Of a DNA stretch of 64,000 bases, positions 1 to 11,140 are shown piece after piece. Position numbers and translations under genes: made by a program. Source of the stretch: Litsea cubeba (lineage: Eukaryota > Streptophyta > Magnoliopsida > Laurales > Lauraceae); the NCBI GenBank assembly GCA_012931725.1, contig CM022946.1:132484843-132548842 (forward strand), written 5' to 3'. Every line of letters starts with the position of its first letter. Position 1 is the first letter of the stretch. The notes under the pieces are model-generated. The model searched no databases and had not been told where the DNA came from. It saw only the letters and a list, made by a program, of their open reading frames with translations.

Positions 1-89
1 AACACGGTCTCGGCGATTTCCGCGACGCCAGTGCTCAGAAAGAAATGAACCATGATTTCTCGGATCTGAATCTAAAATGCCGAGGTTTT

Positions 90-420
90 TTTTTTTTTTT
101 TTGAAAAGCCATATCGGGTTTATCAAAGAGAGCAAAAGGCACTCCAATCTGAACACGTCTCGCGATTTCCGCGAGCGCCAGTGCCCAGAAAGGAGAAAGA
201 CCAAGATTTTCCAATCTAAACCCAAAATGACGGAAGATTTTTTTTTTTTTTTTTAAGATTTTTGAAGATTTTTTTTTTTTTTTAAAAATCTTTTTTTTTA
301 TTTTTATTTATTTTTTATTTATTTTTTTATTTTTTTTTTAAGATTTTTTTTTTTGAAATTTTTTTTCTATTTTTTATTTTTATTTTAAAAATTTATTTTT
401 GAAAAAAAAACTTTATTTAA
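90..420. repeat. T-rich low-complexity tract
   Basis: Long T homopolymers and ATTTTT repeats dominate this stretch, with only short non-T islands. No gene or RNA is recognisable. Homopolymer lengths here are likely to be unreliable in any assembly. Confidence 0.9.
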
Positions 421-620
421 AGACGAGAGAGTACACATAGGCCTCCTAACCGGTCTTATGAAACCGATTATAGAATTGCCCCCAGGTAAGGGTAGGATTA
501 CTTAATGAACCCGTTTGGAGGACCCTTGCCTAGAACAGTCAAGCTGTCTCCACACTCTGACAAGGCTTTTCTTTGAATCAACCATGATCAAAGAACGCAG
601 TTGGTTTAACCTTAGTGGTC
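421..620. other. Unassigned non-coding spacer between T-rich tracts
   Basis: Ordinary-composition sequence between two T-rich tracts. I see no open frame or repeat in it. A short echo (GACGAGAG..CATAGGCC) resembles the segment near 1245-1260, which fits the untranslated leader of a decayed element. Confidence 0.4.
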
Positions 621-663
621 TATGTCCTTTTTTTTATATATTTTTTATTTTATTTTTATTTTT

Positions 664-1135
664 ATGAATTCATCGAAGAGAAACCATGGCCCAAACCTTA
701 GTCGAACAGGCTCAACATTTCTGCAAGCGCGATGAACGATAGGAACAGATCAAGGTTTCTCAATTTTGAATCCAAATTGAGAAATCTGAAAATTTTTTTT
801 TATATATATATATTTTTTTGATTTTTAATGAACTCATCGAAGAGAAACCATGGCCCAAAACCTTAGTCGAACAGGGCTCAACATTTCTGCAAGCGCGATG
901 AACGATAGGAACGGATCAAGGTTTCTCAATTTTGAATCCAAATTAAGAAATCTAAATTTTATATATATATATATATATATTTTTTTATTTTTGATGAACT
1001 CATCGAAGAGAAACCATGGCCCAAAACCTTAGTCGAACACGGTCTCGGCGATTTCCGCGAGCGCCAGTGCCCAGAAGGGAAAGGATCAAAGTTTCTCAAT
1101 TTTGAATCCAAAAATGAAAAAATTTGATTTTTTTT
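664..1135. repeat. ~165-bp tandem repeat, just under 3 copies
   Basis: Units begin at about 664, 828 and 994 with ATGAA(T/C)TCATCGAAGAGAAA. They continue through CATGGCCCAAA and TTTCTCAATTTTGAATCCAAA, and units 1 and 2 end in a T-rich or (AT)n tract. Unit 3 carries a variant middle (CGGCGATTTCCGCGAGCGCC) that also occurs near positions 10-45 and 155-180, so these earlier stretches are diverged relatives. The expanding (TA)n tract at 960-980 is a microsatellite inside unit 2. Confidence 0.8.
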
Positions 1136-1682
1136 TTGTTTTTCTTTTTTTTTTTTTTTTTTTGAAAAGAGAAAGAGTGGAAATAAATTCAAAGAATTAG
1201 AAATTTCCAAACAAAAAATCTCATCTCATTTTTTTTGCGGAATTCAACATAGGCCACCAATTATAAAGTAGCCAAGGAATCGGAAAAAGAAAATAAGCAT
1301 AGAGCAAATATGATATGAAAATATTTCATTTCTAGCATCGTGTTCTCAAATAACGAGTCCCACCGGGTGATGCCAGCTTGATGGACCGCGCTCCGATGCC
1401 CGGGTTCCTACCGAGGTCGGCGGACGTGGGAGTCCGTTGGTTCCGACCCTTTCGTGACCGGGGGCAAAAGGGCGTGCATCAACATTTCTTTTTTTGTGGG
1501 TGTGCCAGATTTTCTTTTTACTTGGAATTGCAAGTGGTGATCCGGGGATCAACCTTCGCAAGTAAAAAGGAAATCAACTTCTTTCAAGTTTTCCATTGCA
1601 CATATATTTAAGAAAAGAGACATTTTCTTGATTTGCCGTGAAAGGCGATTTTTTTGGCATTTTACGATGTTGAGCCGATTTT

Positions 1683-1738
1683 GGCGTTTATAGCCAACTT
1701 GGCGTTTATAGCCGATTTTGGCGTTTATAGCCGATTTA
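1683..1738. repeat. Three tandem copies of a 18-19-bp motif
   Basis: GGCGTTTATAGCC followed by AACTT, GATTTT and GATTTA occurs three times head to tail. The first unit is 18 bp and the next two are 19 bp. No function is evident. Confidence 0.85.
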
Positions 1739-2241
1739 CAATCCTTATCAACAATGAAAGACAAGAATTGTGATTTTTGTCTCTTTTGAAAAAAATACAA
1801 AACTACAATGAAAAGCAAGAAAAGGAGGATCTAACTTCAGGAGATTGTGGGGGACTCGTTTAGATTGACGGTCGCAAGCCATATGTGGGCTCGCCATCAT
1901 CCATGCAGATGAGAAACAGAGAATGCTATTGATTCGCTTGGCTTGGCTATAACCTCAGGTTTTTAGAAGACAAAGACCAAAGGAAGGTCCTATGTCCAAT
2001 AAAAAAACCGAGTAGACGGGCTGAAAAGCCATATCTAAGCCATTGGAGGCAGGAGGAGAAGGCAAGGACCTTGGGGGGGGGGGTACCCCCCAAGGGACTT
2101 TTCGTCACCTTGTTGCAGGGCCGGTGTAGAACTTCCGCAGAGTTTTCTCTCTTTTTCTTTTCTCTGGATTTCTGACTGCTGTCTGATGTTTGTTGTGTGT
2201 TTTTCCGATCTTTCTGATATCCTTTCTTCTTGGAGAGCCCT

Positions 2242-2253
2242 CCTATTTATAGG
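2242..2253 (-). promoter_or_regulatory. Candidate LTR TATA box (minus strand)
   Basis: CCTATTTATAGG is near-palindromic and gives TATAAATAGG on the minus strand. It is followed on that strand by a pyrimidine-rich stretch typical of an LTR transcription start region. It supports reading 1379-3691 as an LTR, but composition alone can produce such a box. Confidence 0.35.
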
Positions 2254-3691
2254 CTTTTAGGTAGCCTTTTAGGTGGGTTTATGGGCTTTTAATGTCATTA
2301 AGCCGCATAATGGGAGGAGTTACAAAATTGAATTGTTTATTTTGTAACTCCTTTTCTTGGCTTCTGATTGGCCGGAGGAGATTGAGGGCATTTAATCGCC
2401 TTAATCGCCATGATGGGAGGAGTTTCATGGGTTAAATGCCATGAATCTCTTGACTTGTAATCCCGAATGCTTGCTTCTGATTGGGCCGTCCAAAGAAATG
2501 GATTAATGACTGAATAAGCTAGTCAATTAATCGCATTAAGTGGTCGCCGAGCAGCTGAAGAGTCGCGGGCCGTGCCACCTTTTGGAATTCTTCTGTCGAT
2601 GATCATCGATGGATCTTCATGTAGATCGACATCAGATGACCATGTAATTTCAGGTGTTTGTTGCCAACAGCAGGTCGGTGCCATCTATCTTGTCGATTTC
2701 TCGATCGGTCGAGTGGAAAGCACACTTTTTTTTGGTGACCGGGTGGCGATCAATACTGTCTTCGATACTCTTGATGTTTTACCGTGTTTTGGACGGATAT
2801 CAGAGGACTTGGTGTCTCTAAAAGCATGAATTTTGGAAAGTACCAGAGGCTGGGCTCCTCGAATCGCGAAAAAAACGGCTGAAAACCGGGGTTTCCGGGG
2901 CTTTCCCGGCGACCCCGGGGTCCATGTCGCCGGCGACCCTGGCCCAGGGTCGCAGGGGCTGCGACCCTGGGGGTTTCCCCCTTTCTGGTCCCGTTTTGCG
3001 TCCGTTTTTGCTCTTTTTTGATTCTTTTTTCTTCTGTACTTTTCTTTGACATTTTGATCATTTATTGGCCTGATTTCTTGTAGGAAACCTGATGAGAATC
3101 CTTGCATTTTATTTTGCAAAGTTTCCAATTTCCTGGAAAGCCGAAGACTTTGTCGCGCAGAGCTGCCGATTTCTGTCAAAAGCTTGAAACTGGGTCAAAC
3201 GATGTCGGAATGACCTGAAATTTGGTGTGAAGCCTGCTGAGCAATAAATAAGACCAACCATATTGCTTTGTTTGAGTTTTGAAGCCGTTTGGGGTCCTAT
3301 CACCTGTAGACTTGCTTTTTAGTCGCGATGAAGATGTCGCGGTTTGATGTGCGGTCAACCGATGTCCGATTGACTGAAATTGACAGGGAACCTATTGGAG
3401 TCATTTTAAGATGATCCATAGGTTCTCTCTTGGAAACCATGGTCCCGGAGAGCTTTACGCCGCCGAGAGGCTTGATTGGCTGTTGGAGAAGCGAAGTTAG
3501 GCCAAATGATCTTGAAATGGCTTGAAACTTCTTGTGTACTCCTCTTTTGGCTGTCTGGATGAATCTTGCAGTTTTGTTTGATTCTGACAAGATTTGATTT
3601 TTGGAAGCAGCATTGCCTATTTATGGCAGGTTGCGACTTCATGTAGCTCTTTGGATCTTGGAAAGGCAAAGTGACATTTTTGGTGTCAACA

Positions 3692-6181
3692 GAGTGACTC
3701 GTAGGAACTGACGGCTCTCAAAGAGGACTCTCGGTTAGAGAGTTACGGGCGAACACACAAGAATCTCCAACAATTAGGCTCCAAAATGGACCGTCGGGGG
3801 TCCAGAATGTGAAACGGCCCCTGCAAAAATTAAAAACCGACACGAGCACTTCGCTCGAGCGTAGAGTGACTCGTTGGAACTGACTGCATGCAAATAGGAC
3901 TCCCAGTTAGAGAGTTACGAGCGAAAACATTAGATTCTCCAACACTTGGCTCCAAAATGGCTTGCCGGGCATCCGAAACGGGAAACGGCCCCTCCAAAAA
4001 TTGGCAACTGGCACGAGCACTTTGCGCGAGGGTAGTGTGACTCGTATGAACTGATGGCTTGCAGAGAGGACTCCTAGTTAGAGAGTTACGAGTGAAAACA
4101 CAGAATTCTCCAACATGTAGGCTTCAAAACGGCCCGCCGGGGGTCCGGAATGGGAAACGGACCATCCATAAATCAGAAATTGGCACGAGCACTTTGCTCG
4201 AGGGTAGAGTGATTCGTAGGAACTGACGGCTCGCAAAGAGGACTCCCGATTAGAGAGTTACGAGCGAAAACACAGGATTCTCCAACACTTATGCTCCAAA
4301 ACGGCCCGGCGGGATTCCGGAGCAGAAAACAGACCCTCCATAAATCGGGAATCGGCATGAGCACTTTGGTCGAGGGTAGAGCGACTCGTAGGGCCTGACG
4401 GCTCGCAAAGAGGACTCCCGGTTAGAGAGTTACAAGCGAAAACACAGGATTCTCCAACCCTTAGGCTCCAAAACGGTTCGCCGGGGGTCCGGAACGTGAA
4501 ACTGCCCCTCCAAAAATCAAAAACTGGCACGACCATTTCGCTCAGGGGTAGAGTGACATCTAGGAACTGACGGCACGCAAATAGGACTCCCGGTTAGAGA
4601 GTTACGAGCGAAAACACAGGATTCTCCAACACTTTGGCTCCAAAATGGCCCGTCGGGGGTCCGGAACGGGAAACGGACCGTCCATAAATCAAAAACTGGC
4701 ACGAGCACTTTGCTCGAGGGTAGAGTGACTCGTAGGAACTGACGGCTCGCAAAGTGGACTTCCAGTTAGAGAGTTACGATCGGAAACATAGGATTCTCCA
4801 ACACTTATGCTCCAAAACGGCCCGGCGGGGTTCCGGAGCAGAAAACGGACCCTCCATAAATCAGGAATCGGCACGAGCACTTTGTTCGAGGGTAGAGTGA
4901 CTCGTAGGAACTGACGGCTCGCAAATAGGACTCTCGGTTAGAGAATTACGGGTGAAAACACAGGATTCTCCAACACTAAGGCTCCAAAACGGCCCGCCGG
5001 GGGTCCGGAACGTGCAACGGCCCCTCCATAAATCGGAAACCGGTATGGGTACTTCGCTCGAGGGTAGAGTGACTTGTAGGAACTAACGACATGCAAATAG
5101 GACTCCCAGTTAGAGAGTTACGAGCGAAAACATAGGATTCTCTAGAACTTAGCCTCTAAAACGGTCCGCGGGGGGTCTGGAACGTGAAACGGCCCCTCCA
5201 AAACTCGGAAACTAGCACGGGTACTTCCCTCGAGGGTAAAGTCACTCGTAGGAACTGACGGCATGCAAGTAGAACCCCCGGTTAGAGAGTTACGAGCGAA
5301 AACACAGGATTCTCCAACACATATGCTGCAAAACAGCCCGTCGGGGGTCCGAAATGGGAAACGGACCCTCCATTAATCAGAAACCGGCACGAGCACTTTG
5401 CTCGAGGGTAGAGTGACTCTGAGGAACTGACGGCTCGCAAAGAGTACTCCCGGTTAGAGAGTTACGAGCGAAAAGACAGGATTCTCCAACACTTATGCTC
5501 AAAAACGGCCCGCTGGGCGTCCAGAACGGGAAATGGACCCTCCGTAAATCAGAAACCGGCACGAGCACTTTTGCTCGAGGGTAGAGTAACTCGTAGGAAC
5601 TGACGGCTCACAAAGTGGACTCCTGGTTAGAGAGTTACGAGCAAAAACACAGGATTCTCCAACACTTAGGCTCCAAAATGCCCCGCTGGGGGATCGGAAT
5701 GGGAAACAGACCCAACAAAAATTGGAAACCGGCATGAACAATTCGCTCGAGGGAAGAGCGACTAGTAAGAACTGACGGCTCGCAAATTGGACTCGCAGTT
5801 AGAGAGTTACGAGCGAAAACATAGGCTTTTCCAACACTTACGCTCCAAAACGGCCCGTCGGGGGTCCGGAACGGGAAACGACCCCTACAAAAATCCGAAA
5901 ACCGGCACGGGTACTTCGCTCGAGGGTGGAGTCACTTGTAGGAACTGACGCCACACAAATAGGACTCCTGGTTAGAGAGTTACGACCGAAAACATAGGAT
6001 TTTCCAGAACTTAGGCTCGAAAACTACCCGCCTGGGGTCCGGAACGGGAAACGACCCCTCCAACAATTGGAAACCGGCACGAGCACTTCGCTCGAGGGTA
6101 GAGTGACTCCTAGGAACTGACGGCATGCAAATAGGACTCCCGGTTAGAGAGTTACAAGTGAAATCATAGGATTCTCCAACA
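3692..6181 (-). repeat. 172-bp satellite array, reversed block (~14.5 monomers)
   Basis: Head-to-tail monomers of about 172 bp in the opposite orientation to all other satellite in the window. Minus-strand landmarks recurring every ~172 bp are CTCGAGCGAAGTGCTCGTGC, GTAACTCTCTAACCGGGAGT and AGTTCCTACGAGTCACTCTA, usually with several substitutions per monomer. The block starts where the E5 terminus ends and stops inside a monomer at ~6181. Open frames in it (60-90 codons) are by-products: 172 is not a multiple of three, so frames cycle from monomer to monomer. Confidence 0.95.
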
Positions 6182-9100
6182 TACCTAGGAGTTCTCTACC
6201 CTCGAGCGAAGTGCTCGTGCTGGTTTCCGATTATTAGAGGGGCTGTTTCCCGTCCGGACCCCCGGCGGGATGTTTGGAGCCAAAGTGTTGGAGAATCAAA
6301 GGTTTTCGCTCGTAACTCTCTAACCGGGAGTCCCTATTTTCGTGCCGTCAGTTCCTACCGAGTCACTCTAACTCACCCTCGAGCAAAGTGCTCTTGCTGG
6401 TTTTTGATTTATGGAGGGGCCGTTTACATATTCCGGACTCCCGGCGGGCCATTTTGGAGCCTAAGTGTTAGAAGAATCTTATGTTTTTTGCTCGTACTCT
6501 CTAAACCGGGAGTCCTATTTGCAACCTGGCAGTTCCTACGAGTCACTCTACCCTCGAGCTGAAGTGCTCGTACCTGTTCCGATTTTTGTGGGGGCATTTT
6601 CCATTCCGGACCCCGGGCGGGGCCGTTTTGGAGCCTAAGTGTTGGAGAATCCTATGATTTTACTCGTAGCTCTCTAACCGGGAGTCCTATTTGCGTGCAG
6701 TCAGTACCTAGGAGTCACTCTACCCTCGAGCGAAGTGCACGTGCCGGTTTCCGAATATTTTGGGGGCAGTTTCCCATTCCGGATAAGCGGCGGGCCGTTT
6801 TGGAGCCAAAGTGTTGGAGAATCATATGTTTTCGCTCGTAACTCTCTAACTAGGAGTCTTATTTGTGTGCTGTTAGTTCCTAGGATTCACTCTACACTCG
6901 AGCAAAGTGCTCATACCGGTTTCCGATTTTTTGAGGGGCCATTTCCCGTTTCGGACCCCCGGCGGGCCATTTTTGAGCCTAAGTTCTGGAAAATCCTATA
7001 TTTTCGGTCGTAACTCTCTAACCGGGAGTCTTATTTGCATGCCGTCAGTTCCTACGAGTCACTCTACCCTCGAGCGAAGTGCTCGTGCTAGTTTTCGATT
7101 TATGGATGTGCCGTTTCACATTCAGGACTCCCGGCGGGCCGTTTTGGAGCCAAAGTGTTGGAGAATCATATGTTTTCGCTCGTAACTCTCTAACTAGGAG
7201 TCCTATTTGCGTGCCATCAGTTCCTAGGAGTCACTCCACCCCTGAGTGAAGTGGAAATGCCAATTTTCGATTTTTGGAGGGGCGGTTTCACGTTCTGGAC
7301 CACCGGCGAACCATTTTGGAGCCTAAGTGTTGGAGAATCCTGTGTTTTCGCATGTAACTCTCTAACCGGGAGACCTCTTTGCGAGCCGTCAGATCCTACA
7401 AGTCACGCTACCCACGAGCAAAGTGCTCGTGCCGGTTTCTAGTTTATGGAGGGTCCGTTTTCCATTCCGGAACCCCGCCGGGCCGCGTTGGAGCATAGGT
7501 GTTTGAGAATCCTGTGTTTCCACTCGTAACTCTCTAACCGGGAGTCCTCTTTGCGAGCCGTCAGTTCCTACGAGTCACTCTACGCTCGAGCAAAGTGCTC
7601 GTGCCGGTTTTCAATTTATGGAGGGTCTGTTTCCCATTCCAGACCCCCGGTGGGCCGTTTTGGAGCCAAAGTGTTGGAGAATCATATGTTTTCGCTCGAA
7701 CTCTCTAATCGGGAGTCCTATTTGCGTGCTGTCAGTTCCTATGAGTCACTCTACACTCGAGCGAAGTGCTCATGCCGGTTTCCAATTTATGGAGGGGCCG
7801 TTTCCCATTTCGGACCCCTGACGGGCCATTTTGGTGCCTAAGTGTTGGAGAATCATATGATTTCGCTCGTAGCTCTCTAACGGGAGTCCTATTTGCATGC
7901 CATTAGTACCTAGGAGTCTCTCTACCCTCGAGCGAAGTGCTCGTGCCAGTTTCCGATTATTGGAGGGGCCGTTTCCCGTTCCAGACCCCCGGCAGGATGT
8001 TTTGGAGCCAAAGTGTTGGAGAATCAATGGATTTCGCTCGTAACTCTCTAACGGGGAGTCCTATTTGCGTGCCGTCAGTTCCTACGAGTCACTCTACCCT
8101 CGAGCGAAGTGCTCGTGCTGGTTTTCGATTTATGGAGGGGCCGTTACATATTCCGGACTCCCGGCGGGCCTTTTTCGAGCCTAAGTGTTAGAGAATCTTA
8201 TGTTTTTGCTCGTAACTCTCTAACCGGGAGTCCTATTTGCAACCTGGCAGTTCCTACGAGTCACTCTACCCTCGAGCGAAGTGCGTGTGCCTGTTTCCGA
8301 TTTTTGTGGGGGCCATTTTCCATTCCGGACCCCAGGCGGGCCGTTTTGGAGCCTAAGTATTAGAGAATCGTATGATTTCACTCGTAGCTCTCTAACCGGG
8401 AGTCCTATTTGCGTGCAGTCAGTACCTAGGGGCCACTCTACCCTCGAGCGAAGTGCTCGTGCCGGTTTCCGAATATTTGGGGGGGCAGTTTCCCATTCCG
8501 GATACGCAGCGGGCCGTTTTGGAGCCAAAGTGTTGGAGAATCATATGTTTTCGCTCGTAACTCTCTAACTAGGAGTCCTATTTGTGTGCTGTTAGTTCCT
8601 AGGATTCACTCTACACTCGAGCGAAGTGCTTATACCGGTTTCCGATTTTTTGAGGGGCCATTTCCCGTTTCGGACCCCCGGCGGGCCATTTTGGAGCCTA
8701 AGTTCTGGGAAAATCCTATATTTTCGGTCGTAACTCTCTAACCGGGAGTCTTATTTGCATGCCGTCAGTTCCTACGAGTCACTCTACCCTCGAGCGAAGT
8801 GCTCGTGCCAGTTTTCGATTTATGGATGGGCCGTTTCACATTCCGGACTCCCGGCGGGCCGTTTTTGGAGCCAAAGTGTTGGAGCATCATATGTTTTCGC
8901 TCGTAACTCTCTAACCAGGAGTCCTATTTGCGTGCCATCAGTTCCTAGGAGTCACTCCACCCCTGAGTGAAGTGGTCATGCCAATTTTCAATTTTTGGAG
9001 GGGCAGTTTCACGTTCTGGACCACCAGCGAACCATTTTGGAGCCAAAGTGTTGGAGAATCCTGTGTTTTCGCATGTAACTCTCTAACCGGGAGTCCTCTT

Positions 9101-11140
9101 TGCGAGCTGTCAGATCCTACAAGTCACGCTACCCAGAGCAAAGTGCTCGTGCCGGTTTCTAGTTTATGGATGGTCCGTTTTCCGTTCCGGAACCCCGCCG
9201 GGCCGCGTTAGAGCATAGGTGTTTGAGAATCCTGTGTTTCCGCTCGTAACTCTCTAACCGGGAGTCCTCTTTGGGAGTCGTCAGTTCCTACGAGTCACTC
9301 TACGCTCGAGCAAAGTGCTCGTGCCGGTTTTCAATTTATCGAGGGTCTGTTTCCCATTCCAGACCCCCGGTGGGCCGTTTTGGAGCCAAAGTGTTAGAGA
9401 ATCATATGTTTTCGCTCGTAACTCTCTAATCGGGAGTCCTATTTGCGTGCTGTCAGATCCTACGAGTCACTCTACACTCGATCGAAGTGCTCATGCCGGT
9501 TTCCAATTTATGGAGGGGTCGTTTCCCATTTCGGACCCCAGATGGGCCATTTTGGTGCCTAAGTGTTGGAGAATCATATGATTTCGCTCGTAGCTCTCTA
9601 ACCGGGAGTCCTATTTGCATGCCATTAGTACCTAGGAGTCTCTCTACCCTCGAGCGAAGTGCTCGTGCCGGTTTCCGATTATTAGAGGGGCTGTTTCCCA
9701 TTCCGGACCCCCGGCGGGATGTTTTGGAGCCAAAGTGTTGGAGAATCAAAGGTTTTCGCTCGTAACTCTCTAACCGGGAGTCCTATTTACGTGCCTTCAG
9801 TTCGTACGAGTCACTCTACCCTCGAGCGAAGTGCTCGTGCTGGTTTTCGATTTATGGAGGGGCCGTTACATATTCCGGACTCCCGGCGGGCCTTTTTCGA
9901 GCCTAAGTGTTAGAGAATCTTATGTTTTTGCTCGTAACTCTCTAACCGGGAGTCCTATTTGCAACCTGGCAGTTCCTACGAGTCACTCTACCCTCGAGCG
10001 AAGTGCACGTGCATGTTTCCGATTTTTGTGCGGGCCATTTTCCATTTCGGACCCCGGGCGGGCCGTTTTGGAGCCTAAGTGTTGGAGAATCCTATGATTT
10101 CACTCGTAGCTCTCTAACCGGGAGTCCTATTTGCGTGCAGTCAGTACCTAGGAGTCACTCTACCCTCGAGCGAAGTGCTCGTGCCGGTTTCCGGATATTT
10201 GGGGGGCAGTTTCCCATTCCGATACGCAGCGGGCCGTTTTGGAGCCAAAGTGTTGGAGAATCATATGTTTTCGCTCGTAACTCTCTAACTAGGAGTCCTA
10301 TTTGTGTGCTGTTAGTTCCTAGGATTCACTCTACACTCGAGCGAAGTGCTCATACCGGTTTCCGATTTTTTGAGGGGCCATTTCCCATTTCGGACCCCCG
10401 GCGGGCCGTTTTGGAGCCTAAGTTCTGGAAAAATCCTATATTTTCGGTCGTAACTCTCTAACCGGGAGTCTTATTTGCATGCCGTCAGTTCCTACGAGTC
10501 ACTCTACCCTCGAGCGAAGTGCTCGTGCCAGTTTTCGATTTATGGACGGGCCGTTTCACATTCCGGACTCCCGGCGGGCCATTTTGGAGCCCAAGTGTTG
10601 GAGAATCATATGTTTTCGCTCGTAACTCTCTAACCAGGAGTCCTATTTGCGTGCCATCAGTTCCTAGGAGTCACTCCACCCCTGAGTGAAGTGGTCATGC
10701 CAATTTTCAATTTTTGTAAGGGCGGGTTTCACGTTCTGGACCACCGGCGAACCATTTTGGAGCCTAAGTGTTGGAGAATCCTGTGTTTTTGCATGTAACT
10801 CTCTAACCGGGAGTCCTCATTGCGAGCCGTCAGATCCTACAAGTCACGCTACCCTCGAGCAAAGTGCTCGTGCCGGTTTCTAGTTTATGGAGGGTCCGTT
10901 TTCCGTTCCGGAACCCCGCCGGGCCGTTTTGGAGCATAGGTGTTTGAGAATCCTGTGTTGCCGCTCGTAACTCTCTAACCGGGAGTCCTCTTTGCGAGCC
11001 GTCAGTTCCTACGGGTCACTCTACACTCGAGCAAAGTGCTCGCGGCGGTTTTCAATTTATGGAGGGTCCGTTTCCCATTCCGGACCCCCGACGGGCTGTT
11101 TTGGAGCCTAAGTGTTGGAGAAGCCTATGTTTTCGCTCGT
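6182..11140 (+). repeat. Higher-order repeat of ~1.72 kb (10 monomers), ~2.9 copies
   Basis: Three long units start with TACCTAGGAGT(C)TCTCTACC at 6182, 7907 and 9629, giving spacings of 1725 and 1722 bp, i.e. ten 172-bp monomers plus 2-5 bp. Diagnostic monomers recur at the same offset. The type with GGGCCGTTACATATTCC lies near 8140 and 9865. The type with GATACGCAGCGGGCC lies near 8500 and 10220. The type with GGCGAACCATTTTGGAGCC lies near 7305, 9020 and 10745. Correspondence is lost after about 11,100, so the third copy is incomplete. Confidence 0.85.

Larger units (their letters stand above)
1..3691 (-). mobile_element. Probable terminal part of a minus-strand LTR retrotransposon (E5), left end outside window
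   Basis: This stretch is not satellite and ends abruptly where the satellite begins at 3692. Its right terminus reads GGTGTCAACA, so on the minus strand it starts TGTTGACACC, a plausible LTR start. A minus-strand TATA-like box lies near 2242-2253. On the minus strand, around 1350-1376, the motif TGGCATCACCCGGTGGGAC resembles the conserved motif just downstream of the LTR in some plant Ty3/gypsy (Tat-like) elements. If that is the primer-binding region, the LTR spans about 1379-3691 and 1-1378 is untranslated leader. I found no gag or pol coding sequence. Lineage and inner LTR boundary are inference; only the sharp boundary at 3691/3692 is directly visible. The expected target duplication is GAGTG (3692-3696), with its partner outside the window. 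Confidence 0.4.

Noticed and set aside
2685..3179. 164-codon minus-strand frame in the left region
   Set aside because: Low-complexity, basic and Gly/Pro-rich translation from GC-rich LTR-like DNA, with overlapping frames on both strands. No recognisable domain.
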